From IMG/VR virus record IMGVR_UViG_3300046005_000450, positions 1 to 38,202 of that record: a DNA stretch of 38,202 bases; one strand, written 5' to 3'. Position 1 is the first letter of the stretch; each line of letters opens with the position of its first letter. The DNA is from a virus. The translations under genes and the position numbers were made by a program. Below the pieces are notes generated by a model. That model had not been told where the DNA came from. It was given only the letters and a program-made list of their open reading frames with translations, and did not search any database. This document shows, piece by piece, positions 1-6,845 of this stretch.

Positions 1-127
1 GCTGCGACTTATTAAGTCGTGGCGTCTACAACTACGCTCAGGACGCCAGCACCGATGTGTTGTGCATGTCTTATGCGTTTGATGATGGTGACGTCATTAC
101 ATGGACGCCTGATCAACCCTTCCCTGA
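1..127. repeat. Left copy of 127-bp terminal repeat (circular overlap)
   Basis: Bases 1-127 are identical to 38076-38202. Both copies lie in the same reading frame of the DNA polymerase gene, so joining them restores one continuous gene. An exact overlap of 127 bases is also a usual k-mer size in short-read assembly. The simplest reading is a circular assembly of a circularly permuted (headful packaged) genome, not a true packaged direct repeat. Confidence 0.95.
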
Positions 128-1910
128 TGAGGTGCGACACTTCACCGGTCAGATACGCGCACACAATGCCGCGTTCGAGAGGCTGATATTTTGGTATGTT
201 TTACAAATTAACTTCGATATTACCCAATTCTATTGCACGGCTGCACAAGCCCGTGCGAACTGTGCGCCTGGCTCACTTGAGGACGTAGGTCGCTTCTCAG
301 GCGCTACCATGCGTAAAGACCATCGCGGTAAGCAGCTAATCCGTTTGCTGTCTATACCTCGCGCCGATGGCACGTTCAATAACGACCCTACCTTGATGGC
401 CGAGATGATTGCGTACTGTGAGCAAGACGTTAAGGTCATGCGGACTATCTCTAAAGCTATGCGTAACCTGTCTGACGACGAGCTGTTTGACTACCACGTC
501 AACGAGCGCATCAATGACAAGGGCGTGTTATTAGATAGGCCATTGGCCGACTCTGCTGTGCGCTACGCAAGCGTAGAGCTTGAGGAAATAGAGCGCATCG
601 TGACTGATGTGACTAAGGGTGCGATAACGTCTGTACGCTCCCCGCGTATGCGTGAGTGGGTGCAAGAGCGTGTCGGCCCTGAAGCATTAAAGCTAATGTC
701 TACAATTAAAGAAGGCGAAACGAAAATGTCTATTGACAAGACCGTTCGCGCTAACTTATTACTACTTGCAGAGGAAAACCCTGATGAAGTACCAAACGAA
801 GTCGCGGACGTTATCCAGTGCGCGGACGATTTATGGGCGTCATCGGTTGCGAAGTTCAACCGACTATCTCAACTTGCTGACATCGAGGATCACCGCGTCA
901 GGGGCGCCTTTGTCTTTGCCGGCGGTAGCGCGACTGGCCGTGCATCTAGCTATGGGGCGCAAGTACACAACTTTACGCGCAAGTGTGCTAAAGAGCCTGA
1001 CGAAGTAAGGCAGGCTATGGTGCGTGGTCATGCTATCGTGCCTAAGTATGGTAAACGTGTGACTGACGTGCTAAAGGGCATGTTGCGTCCTGCGCTAATA
1101 CCGTCACAAGGCAAGTCGCTAGTGGTAGCAGACTGGAACGCAGTAGAGGCTAGGCTAACCCCTTGGCTATCCAATGACACACGCGCTGAGGAGGTGCTAG
1201 ATGTATTCAGATCAGGCAGGGACATATATGTACGAGAAGCGGCTGGAATATTTCACTTGCCTGAAGACAAAATCACGTCAGATAAAAGACAGATTGGTAA
1301 GGTCGCTATCCTATCTTGCGGCTTCGGTGGTGGAGTTGGTGCTTTTGCCGCTATGGGTCGCAACTACGGTATTATCCTCAACGAATCGGATGCTAAACGC
1401 ACTGTTGACGCGTGGAGAAGGTCTAATCAATGGGCTGTTAACTATTGGCAAGCGTTAGAGGAAGCCTATACACGGGCGCTGCGTAACAAGGGCAAAGAAT
1501 TTAGTGCAGGCCGCGTGACATACTTATACGACGGTGTGCATTTATGGTATGCTTTGCCTTCAGGTCGCATACTTTGCTATCCATTTGCAAGGTTAGAACC
1601 TGATGGCGTGACTTATGCTAAGGCTTCATGGAAGCCAGCCGCCGATGCTACCGAATGGCCTAGAGCTAGATTATGGAAGGGTCTTGCGTGTGAGAACATT
1701 ACGCAGGCCGTTGCTAACGATCTACTCCGACATTCATTGAGATTGATTGACGATGTTATTCTTCACGTTCACGACGAGATTGTCGTAGAGACAGATAAAC
1801 CGGATGAAGTTTTGAAACAAATGAGCGATGTAATGTGTACGCCACCTGACTGGGCTAAGGGATTACCTTTGTCTGTCGAAGCTGGCGTTATGTTGCGTTA
1901 TGGTAAGTAG
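1..1910 (+). CDS. DNA polymerase I-like (family A), 5' end at right edge of window
   Basis: Replicative family A DNA polymerase with a 3'-5' exonuclease domain. The gene continues from the GTG at 38042 through the circular join, giving about 647 residues. The N-terminus supplied by the right edge carries an exonuclease I motif (LDFES, Asp6 and Glu8). Polymerase motif A is seen as VADWNAVEARL near residues 386-398, a motif B-like helix as RQIGKVAILSCGFGGG near 441-456, and motif C as HVHDEIV near 598-605. There is no 5' nuclease domain, as is usual for phage PolA proteins. It follows a small gene with a one-base TAG/GTG overlap and precedes the primase-helicase, so it sits in an early replication operon. 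Identification is firm; the exact start is inferred from the wrapped sequence. Confidence 0.95.
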   Translation, partial: CDLLSRGVYNYAQDASTDVLCMSYAFDDGDVITWTPDQPFPDEVRHFTGQIRAHNAAFERLIFWYVLQINFDITQFYCTAAQARANCAPGSLEDVGRFSGATMRKDHRGKQLIRLLSIPRADGTFNNDPTLMAEMIAYCEQDVKVMRTISKAMRNLSDDELFDYHVNERINDKGVLLDRPLADSAVRYASVELEEIERIVTDVTKGAITSVRSPRMREWVQERVGPEALKLMSTIKEGETKMSIDKTVRANLLLLAEENPDEVPNEVADVIQCADDLWASSVAKFNRLSQLADIEDHRVRGAFVFAGGSATGRASSYGAQVHNFTRKCAKEPDEVRQAMVRGHAIVPKYGKRVTDVLKGMLRPALIPSQGKSLVVADWNAVEARLTPWLSNDTRAEEVLDVFRSGRDIYVREAAGIFHLPEDKITSDKRQIGKVAILSCGFGGGVGAFAAMGRNYGIILNESDAKRTVDAWRRSNQWAVNYWQALEEAYTRALRNKGKEFSAGRVTYLYDGVHLWYALPSGRILCYPFARLEPDGVTYAKASWKPAADATEWPRARLWKGLACENITQAVANDLLRHSLRLIDDVILHVHDEIVVETDKPDEVLKQMSDVMCTPPDWAKGLPLSVEAGVMLRYGK

Positions 1911-1918
1911 ATAAAAAA

Positions 1919-1940
1919 AGACCGCCTTGCAGGGCGGTCT
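1919..1940 (-). terminator. Hairpin with T-tract only for minus-strand transcripts
   Basis: AGACCGCC and GGCGGTCT form a perfect 8-bp stem around a 6-base loop. The A-run before it (1913-1919) becomes a U-tract when read on the minus strand. On the + strand no T-run follows, so the hairpin should not stop the polymerase-to-primase transcript. It could stop antisense transcription entering from the primase gene, or serve as an RNA processing or stability hairpin. Confidence 0.55.
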
Positions 1941-1956
1941 CAACTGGAGTATTGCT

Positions 1957-4257
1957 ATGGATTTCCTCGATTATATCACAAACATTGCGCCCGAAGGCGA
2001 AACTATTTTATTGGTAAAGCAAAAGCCTATCCTAGCCGATGGCGCTATCCAATACCATAATGACGGTGCTATGAAGTGTGTTTGGCCTGCCTTTCTACCT
2101 GAGCAAGCTAAGATTAAGAAGGCCGATGCGTGGTATGCCAACACCGCCTGCTTTATCATTGACCGCTTTACCGACGGTAAAGTTTCTGCGTCTGCGGCTA
2201 ATTGTGAGCGCGTAGCGTTCATGGTGCTAGACGACATCGGTACGAAGTCTAAAGTGCCACCGCTTGAGCCGACGTGGATTATTGAAACGTCACCGGACAA
2301 TTACCAATGGGGCTATACCTTTGCCCTTGATGACCAACCTTTAAAGGGAGATTTTAGTGCTGCGATTAAAGCAATTGCTGACGCTGGCTACACAGATGGC
2401 GGTGCAATTAACCCTGTTCGTAACTTTCGTGTGCCTGGCAGCGTCAATCTTAAGCCTGGCCGTGATAGCTTTGCATCGCGCCTTGTAGAGTTACACCCTG
2501 AACGTGAGTTCAGTCTGCCTCAAATATGTGTAGCGTTAGACGTTACACCTGCACCGGCTGACACCGCTACGCATACATCGATCCGCCTTAAAGACGATGG
2601 CGGTGACGATGTGCTTAGTTGGATGAGCAGTAACGGTATGATTATCACGCCTAAGAACGGTGAGGGCTGGGTAGGTGTCGTGTGTCCTAACAGCATTAGC
2701 CATAGCGATGGCAACCCTGAAGCTAGATACAAACCCCTAGACCGTTCATTCTGCTGTTACCATGAGCATTGTCAAGAGCTAGACAGCAAGACCTTCTTAT
2801 CATGGGTTGCCGATAACGGTGGCCCTAAGCATACTCACGGGCTTCGTGAAGAACTATTGGCGGATGTTATGGAAACGGCCTTATCAAAAATTCAACCCTC
2901 TGAGATGTTTACGCACGATGCCGATGACATCATCGCCGAGGTAGAGCGTAAAGAGCTAGGCCGTATAGAGAAGGCAGACTGGTATAAGCGCTTTGCCTAT
3001 ATACAAGAGGACGACGCCTACTTTGACTTGCAAGACCGTAGAGAGGTTAGCCGTTCTACCTTTAACGCCTTGTTCCGCCACATTGATTGCCGTTCTATCC
3101 ACACCGCAGCGCGAGTGTTGCCGGCTGTATCGTATGACGAGAACCGCCAAACTATGGGTGCTAAGGCCCTAGTGGGTATCACCTATGCGGCTGGCGAAAC
3201 GGTGCTTGTGTCCCGTGATGGTGAAATATACGGTAATCGCTGGCGCAATGCGCGGCCTGAGAACCTAGTGGCTGGCGACATAACACCGTGGCTAGAGCAT
3301 GCTAGGACGCTTATACCTAACGAGGACGAGCTAGAGCATATATTTGATGTTATGGCCTATAAGGTGCAACACCCTGAGATTAAGATAAACCATGCTGTCT
3401 TACATGGCGGCGATGAAGGTAGCGGTAAAGACACTTTTTGGGCGCCGTTCCTATGGGCTGTCTGTGGCGATAACTTGCGTAATCGTGGGATTATGGACAA
3501 CAACAGCGTGAACAGCCAATGGGGTTATCAGCTTGAGTCTGAGATCTTAATCATCAATGAGCTAAAAGAGCCGGACGCCTCGGCCCGGCGTCAGCTTGCT
3601 AATCAGCTTAAACCTATCATCGCTGCGCCGCCTGAGATGTTGCCTATCAATCGTAAGGGCTTGCACCCCTATATGATGTTAAACCGTGTTTTCGTATTGG
3701 CATTTTCTAATGATCCTGTGCCTATCAGCTTGGCCTCGCAAGATCGCCGCTGGTTTTGCGTGTGGAGCCAAGCGCCGCGTATGGAGCCAAGCGAGGCAGC
3801 GAAACTATGGCGCTGGTATAAGGCTGGCGGCTTTAGTGCTTGTGCTTCGTGGCTTATGCTACGTGATGTTAGCAAGTTTAACCCTAGCGCGGCCCCTATG
3901 TGGACTGAGTTTAAATCTAACCTGGTTGAACATGGCATGAGTATGGCCGAGTCATTCCTGGTTGAGCAAATGCGCGAACGCATAGGCGAGTTTAGCAAAG
4001 GCGTCATTGGCAGCCCATTCCATTCTATATGTGATAGGCTGGCCGGATCTGCTCCCTTAGGTGTTAAAGTGCCGCAGGCTGCGCTATTGCATGCGCTTAA
4101 GGAAGCCGGCTGGATTGATTGTGGCCGTTTAGCCAGCGCCGAGTATATGAACAAAAAACATATATTCTGCGCTCCAGGCTTTGCTAATTATAGCAAGTCG
4201 GATCTGCGGCGCATGGTTGAAGTAAACGATCCACCTAAGATGGTTGTGGTTAAATAG
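1957..4257 (+). CDS. Primase-helicase, AEP-like primase plus D5/DUF5906-type ATPase
   Basis: Bifunctional replication protein of about 766 residues. The N-terminal half looks like an archaeo-eukaryotic-type (RepB/prim-pol-like) primase: an acidic VLDDIGTK motif near residues 88-95 and RNFRVPGSVNLK near 155-166. A Cys/His cluster (CCYHEHC) lies near 265. The C-terminal half is a superfamily 3/D5-like ATPase with Walker A GGDEGSGKDT near 485, a Walker B-like EILIINEL near 529, and a candidate arginine finger in QDRRWF near 592. I chose the ATG at 1957 because GGAG lies about 8 bases upstream; an upstream alternative start at 1927 would fall in the hairpin. It probably unwinds and primes DNA for the neighbouring polymerase. 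The family is confident; the domain borders are approximate. Confidence 0.88.
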   Translation: MDFLDYITNIAPEGETILLVKQKPILADGAIQYHNDGAMKCVWPAFLPEQAKIKKADAWYANTACFIIDRFTDGKVSASAANCERVAFMVLDDIGTKSKVPPLEPTWIIETSPDNYQWGYTFALDDQPLKGDFSAAIKAIADAGYTDGGAINPVRNFRVPGSVNLKPGRDSFASRLVELHPEREFSLPQICVALDVTPAPADTATHTSIRLKDDGGDDVLSWMSSNGMIITPKNGEGWVGVVCPNSISHSDGNPEARYKPLDRSFCCYHEHCQELDSKTFLSWVADNGGPKHTHGLREELLADVMETALSKIQPSEMFTHDADDIIAEVERKELGRIEKADWYKRFAYIQEDDAYFDLQDRREVSRSTFNALFRHIDCRSIHTAARVLPAVSYDENRQTMGAKALVGITYAAGETVLVSRDGEIYGNRWRNARPENLVAGDITPWLEHARTLIPNEDELEHIFDVMAYKVQHPEIKINHAVLHGGDEGSGKDTFWAPFLWAVCGDNLRNRGIMDNNSVNSQWGYQLESEILIINELKEPDASARRQLANQLKPIIAAPPEMLPINRKGLHPYMMLNRVFVLAFSNDPVPISLASQDRRWFCVWSQAPRMEPSEAAKLWRWYKAGGFSACASWLMLRDVSKFNPSAAPMWTEFKSNLVEHGMSMAESFLVEQMRERIGEFSKGVIGSPFHSICDRLAGSAPLGVKVPQAALLHALKEAGWIDCGRLASAEYMNKKHIFCAPGFANYSKSDLRRMVEVNDPPKMVVVK

Positions 4258-4277
4258 TTTATTTAGTGCTGCATATA

Positions 4278-4327
4278 TAAACTATTAGTTTAGTAGCGTG
4301 TAATAAATTAAACTTTATTACATGCTA
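4278..4327. other. Two AT-rich inverted repeats between convergent genes
   Basis: TAAACT/AGTTTA (4278-4292) forms a 6-bp stem with a 3-base loop. Directly after it, 4294-4307 pairs with 4314-4327 over 14 positions with one G-U wobble, around the loop TTAAAC. Together with the GC-rich terminator just downstream this gives three successive hairpins at the meeting point of two convergent operons. They may strengthen termination or bind a protein. Confidence 0.6.
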
Positions 4328-4337
4328 GACAAAAGAA

Positions 4338-4364
4338 AAACGGCCTTAGGGCCGTTTCTTTTTT
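4338..4364 (+). terminator. Bidirectional intrinsic terminator
   Basis: AAACGGCC and GGCCGTTT form an 8-bp stem with loop TTAG, followed by CTTTTTT on the + strand. On the minus strand the preceding AAAAGAAAA becomes a U-rich tail. It therefore can end both the + strand replication operon and the minus-strand clamp operon that converge here. Confidence 0.88.
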
Positions 4365-4381
4365 GGGTTGATAGGATTGTG

Positions 4382-4441
4382 TCAAATATCTAATATGATC
4401 GCTATAAGCGCCGCGATTAAGGCCGCAATTGCTATCAGCAT
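4382..4441 (-). CDS. Putative 19-residue hydrophobic micropeptide
   Basis: A short frame beginning 2 bases after the stop of the preceding minus-strand gene. It encodes a 19-residue peptide made almost only of Leu, Ile and Ala with one Asp near the end (starts MLIAIAALIAAL), the size of one membrane span. No clear ribosome binding site is visible, so translation would need coupling to the upstream gene. It may be a real membrane micropeptide at the end of the operon or a chance frame. No function can be assigned. Confidence 0.35.
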   Translation of the reverse strand: MLIAIAALIAALIAIILDI

Positions 4442-4442
4442 A

Positions 4443-4715
4443 CTATGCTGCTGCTTGTAGATCGATTAGCGCTTCATAATCATCGTTTAGCGCGTCATAA
4501 CGATCTATTAGCGCCGTATGATCAGCGCGTAAGCGCTCCAGCGCTTTATCCAGCGCGTCATATTCTACCGGCAGATCATGATAATCTAACACTTCATGCA
4601 GCCGGCCAAGCGCTTCACTATCTGCGCTGGTTATTTCTACATACTCCAGCGCTTCGCGCAGCAATTCATTATCCTGGCGCGATAATTCTATCTGTAAACG
4701 GTCTTTTAAATTCAT
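4443..4715 (-). CDS. Hypothetical coiled-coil protein, 90 aa
   Basis: Small acidic, helical protein with regularly spaced leucines and repeated ALxxxYDAL-like units in its second half (LDKALERLRA, DRYDALNDDYEAL), typical of a coiled coil. I chose the ATG at 4715 over the GTG at 4724 because GGAG lies 8 bases before it, while the GTG would overlap that site. It follows the sliding clamp gene, separated by a GC-rich hairpin at 4736-4761. I do not recognise the family. The position suggests an early accessory or host-directed role, which is inference only. Confidence 0.75.
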   Translation of the reverse strand: MNLKDRLQIELSRQDNELLREALEYVEITSADSEALGRLHEVLDYHDLPVEYDALDKALERLRADHTALIDRYDALNDDYEALIDLQAAA

Positions 4716-4735
4716 GTTATACACTCCAAAAAATT

Positions 4736-4761
4736 AGCGCCGGGCTTGTGGGCCTGGCGCT
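4736..4761 (-). other. Intergenic GC-rich hairpin
   Basis: AGCGCCGGGC pairs with GCCTGGCGCT over ten positions with one G-U wobble, loop TTGTGG. It lies between the clamp gene and the coiled-coil gene and is not followed by a T-run, so it looks like an mRNA stability or processing element, not a terminator. Similar hairpins fill other gaps of this operon. Confidence 0.6.
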
Positions 4762-4769
4762 GGTTGATA

Positions 4770-5366
4770 TTATGCTGCTGCCTGTAATGGCGCTGGCAAT
4801 TCGATCCAGGCGGGCCGGTTTAGGTTTTTATGCAGATCATGGCGCAATGGCATAATTACACCAATGGCATTTTCATTTTCATATCGCACTAAAGCGCTAT
4901 TGCCTGGGCCATTTTGTAACACGCTGGCCTTGCCGCCATCAATCAATGCGCCGATTTTGTCAAAATCTACTAAATAGGTATTGTTAAAATCATTGCCTTG
5001 TATACCGCTCACGCTTTCGGGTATGACGCGGCGATAATCCGGAAAAACTCCGTCAGTAATTGATCCGCTGATAGACTGGCCGGCGCTGGCAAGCGTAACA
5101 TTGCCGGCGTCTATTGTTATTTCAATATATACGGATTTAGTTTTAACGGCGGCTTCAATCAATGCACGCGGGATTAAGTTTTTAATGCCTGGCGCATTTT
5201 CAGCCGGTAAGTTTATACATAATAAACGATGACCATCGGTCGCAGCTGCGATCATGCCATTGGCGCTTGATTCAAAATGCACACCATTAAGATAATAGCG
5301 CACGTCGTTTTTAGCAGCGCATAATAGCAGCGCTTTTAATTCATTGGTTTTAATTGTGAATTGCAT
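4770..5366 (-). CDS. Compact DnaN-like sliding clamp, 198 aa
   Basis: Protein related to the bacterial DNA polymerase III beta clamp but about half its usual length (roughly 366 residues). Recognisable clamp motifs are ATDGHRLLC near residues 42-50, GVFPDYRRVIP near 106-116, and a C-terminal VIMPLRH near 170-176 that matches the end of bacterial clamps. In cellular DnaN the first two motifs lie in the middle domain and the last in domain 3, so this looks like a two-domain protein without domain 1. It may form a ring with a different subunit number, or compete with or modify the host clamp. The start has AAGGGA 6 bases upstream. It is encoded on the minus strand, away from the polymerase. Confidence 0.82.
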   Translation of the reverse strand: MQFTIKTNELKALLLCAAKNDVRYYLNGVHFESSANGMIAAATDGHRLLCINLPAENAPGIKNLIPRALIEAAVKTKSVYIEITIDAGNVTLASAGQSISGSITDGVFPDYRRVIPESVSGIQGNDFNNTYLVDFDKIGALIDGGKASVLQNGPGNSALVRYENENAIGVIMPLRHDLHKNLNRPAWIELPAPLQAAA

Positions 5367-5388
5367 TTGATTCCCTTTACAATTAGCA

Positions 5389-5432
5389 GGCTAAAATTAG
5401 CCCGTTAGCCTTCGCGCCAAGCAAAGGCTAAC
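5389..5432 (-). other. Intergenic element with competing hairpins
   Basis: The segments GGCTAA (5389-5394), TTAGCC (5397-5402), GTTAGCC (5404-5410) and GGCTAAC (5426-5432) can pair in alternative ways: two adjacent hairpins, or one central pairing with the others free. It lies directly upstream of the clamp start in the minus-strand mRNA. This could be a simple stability element or a switch; no ligand class is recognised. Confidence 0.5.
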
Positions 5433-5440
5433 AGATAATT

Positions 5441-5755
5441 CTATGCTGTATATTGCGCCTCTTCTTCTAAATCATAAGCCCAGGTATTTAGCAGATCCAA
5501 TGTTAAGCCGGCCGTTTCGGTAAACTCTTCTTCGCCATTATTTGAGTTATACCAGCAGGCCATTAAATCATCGCTGCCAAGCCCAATGTAAAGCGTAAAT
5601 AAATAATCTTCTAGCCATAGGTATACATTGCCGCTGGATTGATTTAATCCTATTTCGCCGAAGCCGGATAGATCCATGCCTAAACGGCTGGCTTCAGTTA
5701 TTAATAGGCCTGCTTTTCTTAATTCATTGCTGCATAAGTTTTTTGCTATATCCAT
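5441..5755 (-). CDS. Hypothetical protein, 104 aa
   Basis: Acidic protein with several aromatic residues in its middle part (YLWLEDYLFTLYIG near residues 46-59) and an acidic C-terminus. The ATG at 5755 is preceded by GGAG with 8 bases spacing. No signal peptide, transmembrane segment or catalytic motif is visible. It belongs to the minus-strand clamp operon, bounded on both sides by GC-rich hairpins. I do not recognise it; a small host-interaction protein would fit its size, charge and place but is unproven. Confidence 0.75.
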   Translation of the reverse strand: MDIAKNLCSNELRKAGLLITEASRLGMDLSGFGEIGLNQSSGNVYLWLEDYLFTLYIGLGSDDLMACWYNSNNGEEEFTETAGLTLDLLNTWAYDLEEEAQYTA

Positions 5756-5775
5756 GATTTACTCCAGTTTATTAG

Positions 5776-5794
5776 CAGGCGCTTATTGCGCCTG
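5776..5794 (-). other. Intergenic GC-rich hairpin
   Basis: CAGGCGC and GCGCCTG make a perfect 7-bp stem with loop TTATT, with no T-run on either side. The flanking core ATTAGCAGGC also occurs at 5382-5391, so the operon gaps share a common element. Confidence 0.65.
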
Positions 5795-5804
5795 GATTGT
5801 TTAA

Positions 5805-6083
5805 TTAGCAATAGATCCGCGCATTAGTTTCAAAATACGCTTCGTAAACTTCTTTTAATACATGCTTAGGTATTTTTCTGTATATATCGCTGTATATATT
5901 GGCCCATGATTGTTTATCAGTCTTAGACACAATATCAAAGTTATACACGGGCTTTTTACTATCAATGAATTGATTGCCAATATATCCAGGCGCTTTAGGC
6001 TGTAAACAAGCATTTTCTACACTGATAACGGCATTGTATGGATCCAGCATGCCGTTTAATTCATTTAAAGTATATTTATTCAT
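5805..6083 (-). CDS. Hypothetical protein, 92 aa
   Basis: Small soluble-looking protein starting MNKYTLNELNGMLDPYN, with many Tyr and Lys residues and no visible motif, signal or membrane segment. The ATG at 6083 has GGGAG at 8 bases spacing. It follows the 40-residue membrane protein gene after a short gap and precedes the 104-residue protein after a hairpin. Gene reality is supported by the start site and operon order; the function is unknown to me. Confidence 0.72.
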   Translation of the reverse strand: MNKYTLNELNGMLDPYNAVISVENACLQPKAPGYIGNQFIDSKKPVYNFDIVSKTDKQSWANIYSDIYRKIPKHVLKEVYEAYFETNARIYC

Positions 6084-6096
6084 TTTTTACGCTCCC

Positions 6097-6219
6097 TTAA
6101 ATTGTTGCGATAAAGATTAAAGATATTAGAATCAGCGCGAAAGACACGGCGCCAAGTATTTCTACGGCGCTTGTCTTTTCTGCTGCTGGCTTATGGTTTT
6201 TATAGTCTTTCATGATCAT
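6097..6219 (-). CDS. Small single-span membrane protein, 40 aa
   Basis: Begins MIMKDYKNHKPAAEKTSAVE, a polar and basic head, followed by one hydrophobic segment near residues 20-38 (ILGAVSFALILISLIFIAT) that should cross the membrane once, with the N-terminus likely inside. Its ATG overlaps the TGA of the upstream gene in an ATGA junction, and GAGGG lies 7 bases before it, so two independent signals support translation. The function is unknown. Small membrane proteins in early phage operons often act on the host envelope or transport, but nothing here shows that. Confidence 0.72.
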   Translation of the reverse strand: MIMKDYKNHKPAAEKTSAVEILGAVSFALILISLIFIATI

Positions 6220-6368
6220 TTTTCTACCCTCTTAAAATAAATTAACCCATCAATATCTGTATATGTTTCAACAAGGCCAATATTTTCAATAATGCCACAT
6301 TCAGAATTAAGGTTTAAATCTAGACTTTCGCCTTTTTCTAGTGCATATATTAAAGTTTCAGTTTGCAT
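6216..6368 (-). CDS. Hypothetical protein, 50 aa, first gene of minus operon
   Basis: Short acidic protein starting MQTETLIYALEKGE and ending FKRVEK. Two ATGs are in frame (6374 and 6368); I prefer 6368 because AAGGG lies 7 bases upstream, whereas the first ATG is only one base from that site. It is the first gene behind a strong promoter at 6415-6442 and is translationally coupled to the next gene by an ATGA overlap. No family is recognised. Confidence 0.68.
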   Translation of the reverse strand: MQTETLIYALEKGESLDLNLNSECGIIENIGLVETYTDIDGLIYFKRVEK

Positions 6369-6390
6369 TTTCATGCCCTTTCACATAATC

Positions 6391-6406
6391 GCGCTAAATC
6401 CAGCGC
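6391..6406. promoter_or_regulatory. Inverted repeat, candidate operator
   Basis: GCGCT-AAATCC-AGCGC is a perfect 5-bp inverted repeat with a 6-base spacer just downstream of the minus-strand -10 box, overlapping the likely transcript start and 5' leader. It could be a repressor site or a leader hairpin. Confidence 0.4.
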
Positions 6407-6414
6407 ATGAATGA

Positions 6415-6442
6415 ATAATACACCAATAAATTAGATTGTCAA
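6415..6442 (-). promoter_or_regulatory. Sigma70-type promoter for minus clamp operon
   Basis: Read on the minus strand: TTGACA (6442-6437), a 16-base spacer, then TATTAT (6420-6415). The -35 box is perfect and the -10 box has 5 of 6 matches. The expected transcript starts near 6408 and leads into the 50-residue gene. The ATTGGCAAT repeat array begins just upstream, so repeat-binding proteins could affect it. Confidence 0.75.
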
Positions 6443-6488
6443 ACAATTCTTTACACTATTTGACGTTATTGGCATTTTATTGTCATGG

Positions 6489-6519
6489 ATTGGCAATAGA
6501 TTGGCAATAGATTGGCAAT
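6489..6519. repeat. Three tandem 11-bp ATTGGCAATAG repeats
   Basis: ATTGGCAATAG occurs at 6489-6499 and 6500-6510, with a third partial copy at 6511-6519. The 11-bp period puts each unit on about the same face of the helix. The core ATTG-G-CAAT is itself a palindrome around the central base, so each unit may bind a dimer. Confidence 0.85.
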
Positions 6520-6667
6520 TGTGGCGGATCGTGCAAAGGCACAAGGCATGCGAGTCTTAGAGCTTTATTGGCAATATTGTCATTTATTATTGGTTATGCT
6601 TAGAAAAGTATATATATAAGGTATGTAAAACCATTGGCGCAAATGCCAGCGACTAAAATTGTCATGG

Positions 6668-6679
6668 CAATATTGCCAA
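6668..6679. repeat. Perfect 12-bp palindrome GGCAATATTGCC (approximate span)
   Basis: GGCAATATTGCC reads the same on both strands. It is the symmetric fusion of two half-sites of the repeat family found upstream and downstream, flanked by ATTGTCAT on the left and AATATGACCAAT on the right. Confidence 0.75.
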
Positions 6680-6741
6680 TATGACCAATAAATTTACCCG
6701 GCGCATTTTGCAGCCAGCATAATTCCAGCACTTAAAATCAA

Positions 6742-6845
6742 ATGACAATATTGCCAATGTTTTCTGAATGACAATATTGCCAATGTTTTCTAAATGACAA
6801 TATTGCCAATAAAAACTAAATGACAATATTGCCAATGCAGACAGC
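6742..6845. repeat. Four iterons at exact 26-bp spacing
   Basis: The 17-bp core ATGACAATATTGCCAAT occurs without change at 6742-6758, 6768-6784, 6794-6810 and 6820-6836. Start-to-start distance is 26 bp each time, about 2.5 helical turns. The 9-bp spacers of copies 1 and 2 are nearly the same (GTTTTCTGA, GTTTTCTAA); those of copies 3 and 4 differ. This conservation of cores with changing spacers points to protein binding sites. Confidence 0.92.

Noticed and set aside
1-127. Terminal repeat as a true packaged direct terminal repeat
   Set aside because: It lies inside the polymerase gene and has a length typical of an assembly k-mer; biological terminal repeats usually lie between genes. Circular overlap is the simpler reading.
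3669-4154. 161-codon minus-strand frame in the primase gene
   Set aside because: Shadow of the strongly supported primase-helicase frame; no ribosome site or known motif.
6548-6619. 23-codon + strand frame starting MRVLELYWQ in the repeat region
   Set aside because: The only purine-rich site is one base from the ATG and the frame consists partly of repeat motifs. No known peptide pattern.
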